From: Paraburkholderia guartelaensis
GTDB taxonomy: Bacteria; Pseudomonadota; Gammaproteobacteria; Burkholderiales; Burkholderiaceae
NCBI RefSeq assembly: GCF_004353905.1
Contig: NZ_SMOD01000013.1
Coordinates: 1-64,000, forward strand
DNA: 64,000 nt
Direction of reading: 5' to 3'
The notes beneath the pieces were generated by a model that was not told the origin of the DNA, made no database searches, and worked only from the letters and a program-made list of their open reading frames with translations. This document shows positions 7,736-16,813 of this stretch, piece after piece. The position numbers and the translations under genes were made by a program. Within the stretch, counting starts at the first letter, position 1; every line of letters starts with the position of its first letter.

Positions 7736-8449
7736 ATGAACGAAATCATTCAGCAATTCGGGCGCGCGTTCCTCTACTGGGACGGCGAGCATGTCTCGGG
7801 TCTCGCGATGACGCTGTGGCTGCTCGTGATCTCCGTCGCCTTCGGCTTCGTGTGCGCGGTGCCGCTCGCCGTGGCGCGCGTCTCGAGCCGCCGCTGGGTC
7901 TCGCTGCCGGTGCGCTTCTACACCTACGTGTTTCGCGGCACGCCGCTCTACGTGCAGTTGCTGCTCATCTACACGGGCGTGTACAGTCTCGCGTTCATCC
8001 GTTCGGAACCGCTGCTCGACGCGTTCTTTCGCAGCGGCCTGAACTGCGCGGTGCTCGCGTTCGCGCTCAACACCTGTGCGTACACGACGGAGATTTTCGC
8101 GGGCGCGATTCGCGCGACCACCCACGGCGAAGTGGAAGCGGCGCGTGCCTACGGCATGAGCCCGTTCACGATGTACTGGCGCGTGATCCTGCCTTCGGCG
8201 CTGCGCCGCGCACTGCCGCTGTACAGTAACGAAGTGATCCTGATGCTGCACGCGACCACGGTGGCCTTCACCGCGACAGTGCCCGACATCCTCAAGGTCG
8301 CACGCGACGCCAACTCGGCCACCTACCGCTCGTTCGAGTCGTTCGGCCTCGCGGCGCTGATCTACTGTGCGGTATCGTTCGTGCTGGTGGCCGCGTTCCG
8401 CCGCGCCGAAAAACGCTGGCTCGGCCATCTCGCCGTGCGCACCCGCTGA
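7736..8449 (+). CDS. aotM: Arginine/ornithine ABC transporter permease AotM (HisM-type)
   Basis: A 237-residue partner permease of AotQ. It has the same topology and the EAA loop VEAARAYGMSPFTMYWRVILPSALRRALPL. The heterodimer with AotQ forms the membrane channel. A ribosome site (GAGGAAAAG) precedes the ATG at 7736, only 13 bp after the aotQ stop. ESFGLAALIYCAVSFVLVAAF forms the last membrane span. Assignment as AotM instead of HisM rests on the arginine catabolic context. Confidence 0.88.
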   Translation: MNEIIQQFGRAFLYWDGEHVSGLAMTLWLLVISVAFGFVCAVPLAVARVSSRRWVSLPVRFYTYVFRGTPLYVQLLLIYTGVYSLAFIRSEPLLDAFFRSGLNCAVLAFALNTCAYTTEIFAGAIRATTHGEVEAARAYGMSPFTMYWRVILPSALRRALPLYSNEVILMLHATTVAFTATVPDILKVARDANSATYRSFESFGLAALIYCAVSFVLVAAFRRAEKRWLGHLAVRTR

Positions 8450-8472
8450 TTCACCGGAAACTGGAGACCATC

Positions 8473-9261
8473 TTGGCTCAGACGCAATCCTCAGATAGCA
8501 AGCTCGTCGCGCGCGACATCCACAAGCGCTACGGCGACAACGAGGTGCTCAAGGGCGTCTCGCTCGACGCGAAGAAGGGCGACGTGATCAGCATCATCGG
8601 CGCGAGCGGCTCGGGCAAGAGCACGTTCCTGCGCTGCATCAATTTCCTCGAGAAGCCGAACGCGGGCGAGATCGTCGTGGACGGCGAGGCCGTGCGCACG
8701 AAGGCGGGCCGCAACGGCGACCTCGACGTGGCCGATCACAAGCAATTGCAGCGCATCCGCACGAAGCTCGCGATGGTGTTCCAGCACTTCAATCTCTGGT
8801 CGCACATGAACGTGCTCGAGAACGTGATGGAAGCGCCTATCCACGTGCTGGGCGTGCCGCGCAAGGAAGCCGAGGAGCGCGCGCGGCAGTATCTGGAGAA
8901 AGTGGGCCTGGCACCTCGCGTGGAGAAGCAATATCCTTCGCATCTTTCGGGTGGCCAGCAGCAGCGCGTGGCGATTGCGCGTGCGCTCGCCATGCATCCC
9001 GATGTGATGTTGTTCGACGAGCCGACTTCGGCGCTCGACCCCGAACTCGTGGGCGAAGTGCTCAAGGTGATGCAAAAGCTTGCCGAAGAAGGCCGCACGA
9101 TGATCGTCGTCACCCACGAAATGGGCTTCGCGCGCAACGTCTCGAATCATGTGATGTTCCTGCACCAGGGGCGCACGGAGGAAGAGGGCGCGCCCGCCGA
9201 TGTGCTCGGTGCGCCGAAGAGCGATCGTCTGCGCCAGTTCCTCTCGGGCAGTCTCAAGTAA
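8473..9261 (+). CDS. aotP: Arginine/ornithine ABC transporter ATPase AotP (HisP-type)
   Basis: A 262-residue ATP-binding subunit. Walker A is GASGSGKST at about 43-51, the signature motif LSGGQQQR is at about 159, Walker B with the catalytic Glu is VMLFDEPTSALD, and the switch His is in VVTHEMGFA. All motifs are intact. The insertion after the first strand block (VRTKAGRNGDLDVADHKQL) is typical of HisP-type polar amino acid ATPases. The apparent start is a TTG at 8473, 7 bp after GGAG; no ATG lies in a sensible place. It powers AotQM and is the third gene of the import operon. Confidence 0.9.
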   Translation: MAQTQSSDSKLVARDIHKRYGDNEVLKGVSLDAKKGDVISIIGASGSGKSTFLRCINFLEKPNAGEIVVDGEAVRTKAGRNGDLDVADHKQLQRIRTKLAMVFQHFNLWSHMNVLENVMEAPIHVLGVPRKEAEERARQYLEKVGLAPRVEKQYPSHLSGGQQQRVAIARALAMHPDVMLFDEPTSALDPELVGEVLKVMQKLAEEGRTMIVVTHEMGFARNVSNHVMFLHQGRTEEEGAPADVLGAPKSDRLRQFLSGSLK

Positions 9262-9301
9262 GCGGCGCGGTTCGAATCGCGCTTTCGTTTTATTGCCTTC
9301 G

Positions 9302-10396
9302 ATGGTTCGTCAAGCCGTTCCCCCTTCTGCTTCCGTTCCGGCCGCCGCGCCAGGCGGCCAGGCGCCGCTCGCGCGCGCCGGCCGCACGACCCAGGTGGCG
9401 ATCGTCGCGCTGCCGCCCGTTTCGATGTCGGGCGTTGGCCCCATCGTCGACGCGCTCAATCTCGCCAACGAGATCGACGGCCGCGCGCTGTACCGCTGGC
9501 AGATGTGCTCGTGGAACGGCCGCCCCGTGCCGCTCGCGGGCGGTGCGCAATGGCCCGCCGACTGCGCATTCGGCGACGCCGTTGCAGCTGACTGGCTCAT
9601 CGTCGTCACCGAGCGCTACCAGCAGTTCGCCGACTACCGCCTCTTTCTCGCGAGCCTCGCGCGCGTAGGGCAGCGCACGCCGCTCGTCACGGGCATTCAC
9701 CATGGCATCTGGTGGCTCGCGATGGCGGGGCAGTTGCAGGGCTACCGCGTGGCCGCGAACTGGGAAACCTTCCAGCAGTTCGCCGAGCAGTTCGAGCGCA
9801 CCATCGTCACGCAGCACATCTACGAAATCGACCGTGACCGCGCGACCTGCTCGGGCGGTCAGGCCACGCTCGACTTCATGCTTGCGATGATCGGCCGCGA
9901 CCACGGCCCGGAACTCGCCGAGCGCATCGCCGACGCGCTGGGCGCAAGCACACTGCGCAGCGGCGACGAGCGCCAGCGCATTCCGTTCGTGACCGCGCCC
10001 GGTGAGCGGCACCCGCGCCTGAACGACGCGCTCAAGCTGATGGAGGCGAATATCGAGGACCCGCTCACGACCGACGAGATCGCGAATCTCGTGGGCGTAT
10101 CGCGGCGGCAGCTCGAGCGGCTCTTTCGCCAGTACCTCGGCGCAATGCCGTCGAAGTATTACCTGGGCCTGCGCCTTGCCAAGGCGCGCTCGCAGTTGCA
10201 GCGCACCAGCAAGTCGGTGGTGCAGATCAGCCTCGCGTGCGGTTTTTCGTCGGCCGCGCATTTTTCGAATGCGTATCGCGAGCGCTTCGGCGTGACGCCG
10301 CGCGAGGATCGCCGCAACTGGATCGAGCGCCAGCACGGCGGGGCTACTGCCGAGCCGCGCGCGGGCGCGCTCGTGGAGCCGCCGGAAGTTCAGTGA
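9302..10396 (+). CDS. argR: GATase1/AraC-type regulator, ArgR-like activator of arginine catabolism
   Basis: A 364-residue regulator. An N-terminal DJ-1/PfpI-like domain (about 25-220) has lost the catalytic nucleophile elbow (GIHHGIWWLA). A C-terminal AraC HTH pair follows at about 245-345 (LTTDEIANLVGVSRRQLERLFRQ and VVQISLACGFSSAAHFSNAYRERFG). This architecture and its place between aotP and astC match Pseudomonas ArgR, the arginine-responsive activator of the aot and aru operons. It is unrelated to the E. coli ArgR repressor. The ATG at 9302 was chosen because the longer open frame overlaps aotP. The gene follows aotP by 40 bp and is probably on the same transcript. Confidence 0.85.
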   Translation: MVRQAVPPSASVPAAAPGGQAPLARAGRTTQVAIVALPPVSMSGVGPIVDALNLANEIDGRALYRWQMCSWNGRPVPLAGGAQWPADCAFGDAVAADWLIVVTERYQQFADYRLFLASLARVGQRTPLVTGIHHGIWWLAMAGQLQGYRVAANWETFQQFAEQFERTIVTQHIYEIDRDRATCSGGQATLDFMLAMIGRDHGPELAERIADALGASTLRSGDERQRIPFVTAPGERHPRLNDALKLMEANIEDPLTTDEIANLVGVSRRQLERLFRQYLGAMPSKYYLGLRLAKARSQLQRTSKSVVQISLACGFSSAAHFSNAYRERFGVTPREDRRNWIERQHGGATAEPRAGALVEPPEVQ

Positions 10397-10506
10397 GCGT
10401 AGCCGCGGCGCAGTACACGCCGGGACCTTGCAGGTTCCGTACGAAAAAACGCGTCGCGCCTGCGCAAGACGTTTGCCGCGAGCTTGCCTACACTGCACAA
10501 GTGTCG

Positions 10507-10538
10507 ACGGGACTTGGCGCTCGAGCGCTTAGTCCCGT
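10507..10538. repeat. 32-bp inverted repeat in the astC leader
   Basis: The outer arms ACGGGACT (10507-10514) and AGTCCCGT (10531-10538) enclose a perfect 12-bp palindrome GCGCTCGAGCGC (10517-10528), with a 2-nt mismatch bulge between. No T-run follows, so it is not a simple terminator. It lies 89 bp ahead of astC, between the regulator and the catabolic genes. It could be an operator or an RNA hairpin. Confidence 0.55.
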
Positions 10539-10626
10539 CCCATGCAAAGCCACCTGAGCGAAAGGGCACGGCCCCAACGCACACCGACCCCGAATTCGAC
10601 ACGCACTGAGTAAAAGAGGAATCACC

Positions 10627-11844
10627 ATGAACGACCAGACTGTGAGCCGCAAGACCTTCGACGAAGTGATGGTGCCGTGTTTCTCGCCCGCGCCGTTCGT
10701 GCCGGATCGCGGTGTCGGCTCGCGCGTGTGGGACACCGAAGGCCGCGATTACATCGACTTCGCCTGCGGCATCGCGGTGACCTCGCTCGGCCACGCGCAT
10801 CCGGAGCTGCTGCGCGTGCTGCAGGAGCAGGGCAGCAAGCTCTGGCACATCGGCAACGGCTACACCAACGAGCCGGTGCTGCGCCTCGCGCGCCAGCTCG
10901 AAGCGCTGACGTTCGCCGACCGCGCGTTCTTCGCCAACTCGGGCGCGGAGGCCAACGAGGCGGCGCTCAAGCTCGCGCGCCGCGTCGCGTTCGATCGACA
11001 CGGCGCCGACAAGTTCGAGATCGTCTCGTTCACACAGTCGTTCCACGGCCGCACGTTCTTCACCGTGAGCGTGGGCGGCCAGCCCAAGTACTCGGAAGGC
11101 TTCGGACCCGTGCCGGGCGGCATCACGCATCTGCCATACAACGACATCGAGGCGGCGAAGCGCGCCATCGGCGCGCAGACCTGCGCCGTGATCGTCGAGC
11201 CGGTGCAGGGCGAGGGCGGCGTGATTCCCGCCGATCCCGCGTTCCTGCACGCGCTGCGCGAAGCGTGCGATGCGCACGGCGCGCTGCTGATTTTCGACGA
11301 AGTGCAAACGGGCGTGGGTCGCACGGGCCACTTCTACGCGTACGAAGATACGGGCATCACGCCCGACATCCTCACGACCGCCAAGGCGCTCGGCAACGGC
11401 TTCCCGATCGGCGCGATGCTCACGACCGAGGCCATCGCCGCGCACTTCAAGGTGGGCGTGCACGGCACGACCTATGGCGGCAATCCGCTGGGCGCCGCGC
11501 TTGCGGGCAAGGTGGTCGAGCTGGTGAGCGATCCGGCGGTGCTGGCGGGCGTGCGTGCGCGCGGCGAAGCGATTCGCGACAAGCTCGCGAAGCTCAACGA
11601 GCGTTTCGACATGTTCAAGGAAGTGCGCGGCAAGGGGCTTCTGATCGGCGCCGAACTGAATGCACGCTTTGCGGGCCGCGCCAAGGACTTCAACGCGGCG
11701 GCCGCGAATCGCGGCGTGATGATGCTGATTGCCGGGCCGGATGTGCTGCGCTTCGCGCCTTCGCTCATCATCCCCGAAGCGGATCTCAACGAAGGCTTTG
11801 CGCGCTTCGAGCAGGCCTGCGCAGATGTAATCGGCGCACGCTAA
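10627..11844 (+). CDS. astC: Succinylornithine/acetylornithine transaminase AstC (AruC)
   Basis: A 405-residue class III PLP aminotransferase. The Schiff-base lysine is Lys253 in TTAKALGNG, and the phosphate-binding region NSGAEANEAALKLAR and the cofactor Asp in LLIFDEVQTGVGRTG are present. In the AST pathway it transfers the amino group of N2-succinylornithine to 2-oxoglutarate, giving succinylglutamate semialdehyde. The same fold serves ArgD in biosynthesis; placement ahead of aruFG-astDBE decides for AstC. It is preceded by AGAGGAATCACC as ribosome site, and 42 bp separate it from aruF. Confidence 0.9.
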   Translation: MNDQTVSRKTFDEVMVPCFSPAPFVPDRGVGSRVWDTEGRDYIDFACGIAVTSLGHAHPELLRVLQEQGSKLWHIGNGYTNEPVLRLARQLEALTFADRAFFANSGAEANEAALKLARRVAFDRHGADKFEIVSFTQSFHGRTFFTVSVGGQPKYSEGFGPVPGGITHLPYNDIEAAKRAIGAQTCAVIVEPVQGEGGVIPADPAFLHALREACDAHGALLIFDEVQTGVGRTGHFYAYEDTGITPDILTTAKALGNGFPIGAMLTTEAIAAHFKVGVHGTTYGGNPLGAALAGKVVELVSDPAVLAGVRARGEAIRDKLAKLNERFDMFKEVRGKGLLIGAELNARFAGRAKDFNAAAANRGVMMLIAGPDVLRFAPSLIIPEADLNEGFARFEQACADVIGAR

Positions 11845-11886
11845 GTCGCAACCCAGCCGCAACCCAGCGCACACACAGGATCGACG

Positions 11887-12966
11887 ATGCTATTCGTTCG
11901 CCCCGCCAGGCTTTCCGATCTCGACGCGATCGCCCACATGGCGCGCACCGCGCAGCCGGTGCTCCACTCGCTGCCGCACGACCGCGCGGCGCTGGAAGCG
12001 CGCATCGCGCTTTCTGAAGATTCGTTTCGCGCGGACGTGGACTTCCCCGGTGAGGAGTTCTATCTGTTCGTGCTCGAAGATTCCGCCACGGGGCGGCTCG
12101 TCGGCACTTCGAGCATCGTGGCGGCGGCCGGCTACGCCGAGCCGTTCTACGCGTTTCGCAACGACGCGCTCATTCATGCGTCGCGCGAGTTGCACGTCAA
12201 TCGCAAGATTCACGCGCTCACGATGTCGCACGAACTCACGGGCAAGAGCCGACTCGCGGGCTTCTACATCGAGCCAACTTTGCGTGGCGACGCCGCTGCA
12301 CATCTCATGTCGCGCGCGCGCATGATGTACGTCGCGATGAACCGCCGGCGCTTCACGCCCGAAGTGTTCTCGCTGCTGCTCGGCGTGACCGACGAGACGG
12401 GTGCCTCGCCCTTCTGGGAAGCCGTGGGGCGCAAGTTCTTCGGGCGCGATTTCAAGGACATCGAACTCGCCTCGGGCGGACGCAGCCGCACCTTCATCGC
12501 GGAGGTCATGCCGGCTTATCCGCTTTATGTGCCGCTGCTGCCGGAACCGGCGCAGCGCGTGCTCGGCGAGCCCGATCCGAGCGCCTTGCTCGCTTACGAG
12601 ATCCATCTGGAAGAAGGCTTCGAGCCGGATCGTTACGTCGATATTTTCGACGCGGGCCCGGTGCTGACCGCGCAGGTGGACCGCACGGCCTCGGTCGCCG
12701 GCAACGAGACGCGCACGGTGCGTGAAGTCGCGGGCGCAACGAACATGGAAGGCGCGGCGTATCTCGTTGCGAGCCAGCGCGCGGGCGAGTTCCGCTGCGT
12801 GCTCGCGACGCTGCCCGAAAGCGAGAAGGGCGCGGGCATCATCGCGCCGCTCGATGCGAGCGCACGCGCCGCGCTCGGCGTGCAGGACGGCGAGCCGGTG
12901 CGTTGTGCGCCGCTCTATCGCGCCACCCCGCAAACAGAGGATGCTTATATGGGAGACGCACAATGA
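11887..12966 (+). CDS. aruF: Arginine N-succinyltransferase alpha subunit AruF
   Basis: A 359-residue protein of the AstA family, the first of two paralogous subunits. The N-terminal GNAT-like domain starts MLFVRPARLSDLDAIAHMA. Family blocks include SHELTGKSRLAGFYIEP, FWEAVGRKFFGRDFKDIE and the conserved YVDIFDAGPVL. The enzyme transfers succinyl from succinyl-CoA to arginine (and ornithine). Two-subunit AstA is known in Pseudomonas and Burkholderia, whereas E. coli has one. Its stop overlaps the aruG start by ATGA, fitting a tightly coupled heteromer. Confidence 0.92.
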   Translation: MLFVRPARLSDLDAIAHMARTAQPVLHSLPHDRAALEARIALSEDSFRADVDFPGEEFYLFVLEDSATGRLVGTSSIVAAAGYAEPFYAFRNDALIHASRELHVNRKIHALTMSHELTGKSRLAGFYIEPTLRGDAAAHLMSRARMMYVAMNRRRFTPEVFSLLLGVTDETGASPFWEAVGRKFFGRDFKDIELASGGRSRTFIAEVMPAYPLYVPLLPEPAQRVLGEPDPSALLAYEIHLEEGFEPDRYVDIFDAGPVLTAQVDRTASVAGNETRTVREVAGATNMEGAAYLVASQRAGEFRCVLATLPESEKGAGIIAPLDASARAALGVQDGEPVRCAPLYRATPQTEDAYMGDAQ

Positions 12967-13997
12967 TCGTGGTACGCGTCGTGCAAACGGGCGACGTGGA
13001 CGCGCTCGTCGCGCTCGCCCAGGAAACGGGCCCCGGCCTCACCACCTTCAAGCCCGACCGCGAGGCGCTCAAGGCGCGCATCGAGCGCGCGCGGCGCACG
13101 CTCGCAGGCGAAGCCGCGCCGCGCGAAGCCGGCTACTTCTTCGTGATGGAAGACACGGCCACGGGTGACGTGGCCGGCGTTTGCGGTATCGAAACGGCTG
13201 TGGGACTGGAGCAGCCGTTCTACAACTACCGCGTGAGCACGGTGGTGCACGCAAGTCAGGAGCTCGGCATCTGGACGCGCATGCGCGCGCTCAATATCTC
13301 GCACGATCTCACGGGCTATGCCGAAGTGTGCTCGCTCTTTCTTTCGCCGCGCTATCGCACCGGCGGGGTGGGCAGCCTGCTGTCGCGTTCGCGCTTCATG
13401 TTCATCGCACAGTTTCGCGAGCGCTTTCCCGAGCGCCTATGCGCGGAGTTGCGCGGCCATTTCGACGCGGAAGGCACGTCGCCGTTCTGGCGCGCAGTCG
13501 GTTCGCACTTCTATCAAATCGATTTCAACGCTGCCGACTACCTGAGCTCGCACGGACGCAAGTCGTTCCTCGCAGAGCTGATGCCGCGTTACCCGGTGTA
13601 CGTCGAGCTGCTGCCCGAGGAAGCGCAGGCATGCGTGGGCCTCACGCATGCCGACACGATACCCGCGCGCCGCATGCTCGAAGCCGAGGGGCTGCGTTAC
13701 GAGAATCACGTCGATATCTTCGATGCGGGCCCGGTGCTCGAATGCCATATCGGCGACCTGCGTACGGTGCGTGACAGCGTGGTCGTGCCGGTCGAGATCG
13801 GTGAGGCGCGTGCCGAAGAGGGTGTGCGCTCACTCGTATCCAATACGTCGCTTGGCGATTTTCGCGTGGGTTTCGCGCCGGGCGTCGTGCACGACGGCGT
13901 ATTCACGCTGAGCGCGAAGGAAGCGGCGGCGCTGAACGTCGCGGCGGGCGATACGGTGCGCGTGCTCGGCCCCGCAGCGAAGCAAAAACAGGGATGA
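12963..13997 (+). CDS. aruG: Arginine N-succinyltransferase beta subunit AruG
   Basis: A 344-residue paralogue of AruF with the same block order: MIVVRVVQTGDVDALVALA, SHDLTGYAEVCSLFLSP, FWRAVGSHFYQIDFNAADYL and HVDIFDAGPVLE. It is expected to form the active arginine succinyltransferase together with AruF. The start at 12963 is fixed by the ATGA overlap and by the family N-terminus; a longer frame upstream is only read-through of the aruF coding region. Its stop overlaps the first astD ATG. Confidence 0.92.
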   Translation: MIVVRVVQTGDVDALVALAQETGPGLTTFKPDREALKARIERARRTLAGEAAPREAGYFFVMEDTATGDVAGVCGIETAVGLEQPFYNYRVSTVVHASQELGIWTRMRALNISHDLTGYAEVCSLFLSPRYRTGGVGSLLSRSRFMFIAQFRERFPERLCAELRGHFDAEGTSPFWRAVGSHFYQIDFNAADYLSSHGRKSFLAELMPRYPVYVELLPEEAQACVGLTHADTIPARRMLEAEGLRYENHVDIFDAGPVLECHIGDLRTVRDSVVVPVEIGEARAEEGVRSLVSNTSLGDFRVGFAPGVVHDGVFTLSAKEAAALNVAAGDTVRVLGPAAKQKQG

Positions 13998-15463
13998 ACA
14001 TGAACGAGCTTTACATCGATGGGCAATGGTGCGCGGCCTCGGGCCCCGCGTTCGCTTCGCGCAACCCCGGCACGGGCGAGGCCGTGTGGAGCGGCAATGC
14101 CGCGAGCGCCGACGATGTCGATCGCGCCGTGAACGCCGCGCGCCGCGCATTCGCCGCGTGGGCGCAAACGCCGCTCGAAGCGCGCTGCGAGATCGTGAAG
14201 CGCTTCGCCGCGCTCGTCACCGAAAAGAAGGAAACGCTTGCCCAGGCCATCGGCCGCGAGACCGGCAAACCGCTCTGGGAAGCGCGCACCGAAGCGGCGT
14301 CGATGGCCGCGAAGGTCGCGATTTCGATCACCGCTTATGGCGAGCGCACCGGCGAGAAACGCGCGGCGATGGCCGACGGCGTGGCGGTGCTGCGCCATCG
14401 CCCGCATGGCGTCGTCGCCGTGTTCGGTCCGTACAACTTCCCGGGCCATCTGCCCAACGGCCATATCGTGCCGGCGCTGATCGCGGGCAATGCCGTGGTG
14501 TTCAAGCCTTCGGAACTCGCTCCGGAAGTGGCGCGCGTCACGGTCGAACTCTGGCGCGAAGCCGGCCTGCCCGCAGGCGTGCTCAACCTCGTGCAGGGCG
14601 AGCGCGACACAGGCATTGCGCTTGCGAATCACAAACAGATCGACGGGCTCTTCTTCACGGGCAGCTCTGATACAGGCACGCTACTGCATCGCCAGTTCGG
14701 CGGACGGCCCGAGATCGTGCTCGCACTGGAAATGGGCGGCAACAATCCGCTCGTCGTCGCGCCGGTCGACGATATCGACGCCGCCGTGCATCACACGATC
14801 CAGTCGGCGTTTCTTTCGGCAGGGCAGCGCTGCACGTGCGCGCGCCGCATTCTCGTGCCTGCCGACGCATTCGGCGAGCGCTTCCTTGCGCGCTTCGTCG
14901 AAGTGAGTTCGCGCATTACGGTAGGCGAGTACGACGCCGATCCGCAGCCCTTCATGGGCGCCGTGATTTCGGCGCGCGCGGCGGGCAAGCTGATGAGTGC
15001 GCAGGCACAGTTGCTCGAGCGCGGCGCACGCGCCTTGCTGCCGATGACGCAGCGCGACCCGGCGCTCGGCTTCGTGACGCCGGCGATTCTCGACGTGACA
15101 GGCGTGGCCGATCTGCCCGACGAGGAGCACTTCGGGCCGCTCGCGCAGATCATCCGCTACGCGGGTTTCGACGACGCCATCGCGCAGGCCAACAATACGG
15201 CGTACGGCCTCTCGGCGGGTCTGCTCGCCGACGACGAAGCGCTGTGGCAGCGTTTCACGCGCGAAATTCGCGCGGGCGTGGTGAACTGGAACCGGCCGAC
15301 CAACGGTGCGTCGAGCGGCGCGCCGTTCGGCGGTGCGGGCCGCTCGGGCAACCACCGGCCGAGCGCGTACTACGCCGCCGACTACTGCGCCTACCCGATG
15401 GCCTCGGTAGAAAGCGCGCAACTGCAGATGCCCGCGAGCGTATCTCCGGGTCTTCACTTCTAA
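13994..15463 (+). CDS. astD: N-succinylglutamate 5-semialdehyde dehydrogenase AstD
   Basis: A 489-residue NAD(P)-dependent aldehyde dehydrogenase. The catalytic Cys280 is in GQRCTCARR and the general-base Glu is in LALEMGGNNP. The nucleotide-binding stretch FTGSSDTGTLLH and the oxyanion Asn (GPYNFPGH) are all present. It oxidises succinylglutamate semialdehyde to succinylglutamate. The ATG at 13994 overlaps the aruG stop by ATGA. A second ATG at 14000 has a better-spaced CAGGGA ribosome site and may be the real start, two residues shorter. Confidence 0.93.
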   Translation: MNMNELYIDGQWCAASGPAFASRNPGTGEAVWSGNAASADDVDRAVNAARRAFAAWAQTPLEARCEIVKRFAALVTEKKETLAQAIGRETGKPLWEARTEAASMAAKVAISITAYGERTGEKRAAMADGVAVLRHRPHGVVAVFGPYNFPGHLPNGHIVPALIAGNAVVFKPSELAPEVARVTVELWREAGLPAGVLNLVQGERDTGIALANHKQIDGLFFTGSSDTGTLLHRQFGGRPEIVLALEMGGNNPLVVAPVDDIDAAVHHTIQSAFLSAGQRCTCARRILVPADAFGERFLARFVEVSSRITVGEYDADPQPFMGAVISARAAGKLMSAQAQLLERGARALLPMTQRDPALGFVTPAILDVTGVADLPDEEHFGPLAQIIRYAGFDDAIAQANNTAYGLSAGLLADDEALWQRFTREIRAGVVNWNRPTNGASSGAPFGGAGRSGNHRPSAYYAADYCAYPMASVESAQLQMPASVSPGLHF

Positions 15464-15472
15464 GGAACGACG

Positions 15473-16813
15473 ATGCAAACCCTTGAAGCCAACTTCGACG
15501 GACTCGTCGGCCCCACGCACAACTACGCCGGGCTGTCGTTCGGCAACGTCGCCTCGCAGAGCAACGAGAAGTCCGTCGCGAACCCGCGCGCCGCGGCGCA
15601 GCAGGGCTTGCGCAAGATGAAGCGGCTCGCCGACCTCGGCTTCGCGCAAGGCGTGCTGCCGCCGCAGGAGCGGCCGTCCATGCGGCTGCTGCGCGAACTG
15701 GGCTTTGGCGGTAAGGATGCCGAAGCGATTGCGCGCGCTGCGAAAGACGCCCCAGAACTGCTCGCGGCGGCAAGTTCCGCGTCGGCCATGTGGACCGCGA
15801 ATGCGGCCACGGTGAGCCCTTCGGCCGATACGCCCAACCGGCGCGTGCATTTCACGCCCGCGAACCTGTGCAGCAAGCTGCATCGCGCGATCGAGCACGA
15901 GGCCACGCGCCGTACGCTTTCCACGGTGTTCGCGGACCCGTCGCACTTCGTCGTGCACGAGGCGCTGCCCGGCACGCCCGCGCTCGGCGACGAAGGCGCG
16001 GCCAACCATACGCGTTTTAGCGCACAGTACGGCGAGCGCGGCGTGGAGTTCTTCGTGTACGGGCGCAGCGAATACCGCCGTGGACCGGAGCCCAAACGTT
16101 ACCCCGCGCGGCAGACGTTCGAGGCGAGCCGCGCCATCGCGCAGCGCCACGGTCTGACCGATGCCGGCACCGTGTTCGCTCAGCAGAATCCGGACGTGAT
16201 CGACGCGGGCGTGTTCCATAACGACGTGATCGCCGTGGGCAACCGCAGCACGCTGTTTTGCCACGAGCGCGCGTTCGTCGACCAGAAGGCGGTCTATGAC
16301 GAACTGCGCACGAAGCTCACGGCCTACGATGCGCCGTTCCACGTGATCGAAGTGCCAGAAGCGCGCGTGAGCGTGGCCGACGCGGTGTCGTCGTATCTCT
16401 TCAACAGCCAGTTGCTGAGCCGCGCGGACGGCACGCAAATTCTCGTCGTGCCGCAGGAATGCCGCGAGAATCCGCACGTGGCGATCTACCTCGACGAACT
16501 GGTTGCGAGCAGCGGGCCCGTGGACGAAGTGCTCGTGTTCGATCTGCGCGAGAGCATGAAGAACGGCGGCGGTCCGGCCTGCCTGCGTCTGCGCGTGGTG
16601 CTCACCGCGGAAGAGCGCGCGGCGACGGCGCCCGGCGTGTGGATGAACGACGCGCTCTTCACGCGTCTCGACGGGTGGATCGAGCGGCATTATCGCGACC
16701 GGCTCGCGCCGCAGGATCTGACCGATCCGGCGCTGCTCGTCGAGTCGCGTACGGCGCTCGACGAACTCACGCAGATTCTCGGCCTCGGATCGCTCTATGA
16801 CTTCCAGCGCTGA
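15473..16813 (+). CDS. astB: N-succinylarginine dihydrolase AstB
   Basis: A 446-residue member of the guanidino-group-modifying fold. It opens with EANFDGLVGPTHNYAGLSFGN, characteristic of AstB. The nucleophile is Cys370 in GGGPACLRLR, and a conserved-looking VFHNDVIAVGN carries the catalytic His. It hydrolyses succinylarginine to succinylornithine, two ammonia and CO2. A ribosome site AAGGAACG precedes the ATG. The 3' end overlaps astE by 17 bp, which supports translational coupling. Confidence 0.94.
   Translation: MQTLEANFDGLVGPTHNYAGLSFGNVASQSNEKSVANPRAAAQQGLRKMKRLADLGFAQGVLPPQERPSMRLLRELGFGGKDAEAIARAAKDAPELLAAASSASAMWTANAATVSPSADTPNRRVHFTPANLCSKLHRAIEHEATRRTLSTVFADPSHFVVHEALPGTPALGDEGAANHTRFSAQYGERGVEFFVYGRSEYRRGPEPKRYPARQTFEASRAIAQRHGLTDAGTVFAQQNPDVIDAGVFHNDVIAVGNRSTLFCHERAFVDQKAVYDELRTKLTAYDAPFHVIEVPEARVSVADAVSSYLFNSQLLSRADGTQILVVPQECRENPHVAIYLDELVASSGPVDEVLVFDLRESMKNGGGPACLRLRVVLTAEERAATAPGVWMNDALFTRLDGWIERHYRDRLAPQDLTDPALLVESRTALDELTQILGLGSLYDFQR

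Noticed and set aside
9302..10396. Possible call as isonitrile hydratase or DJ-1 enzyme
   Set aside because: The nucleophile elbow lacks Cys and an AraC-type double HTH is present at the C-terminus, so it is a regulator.
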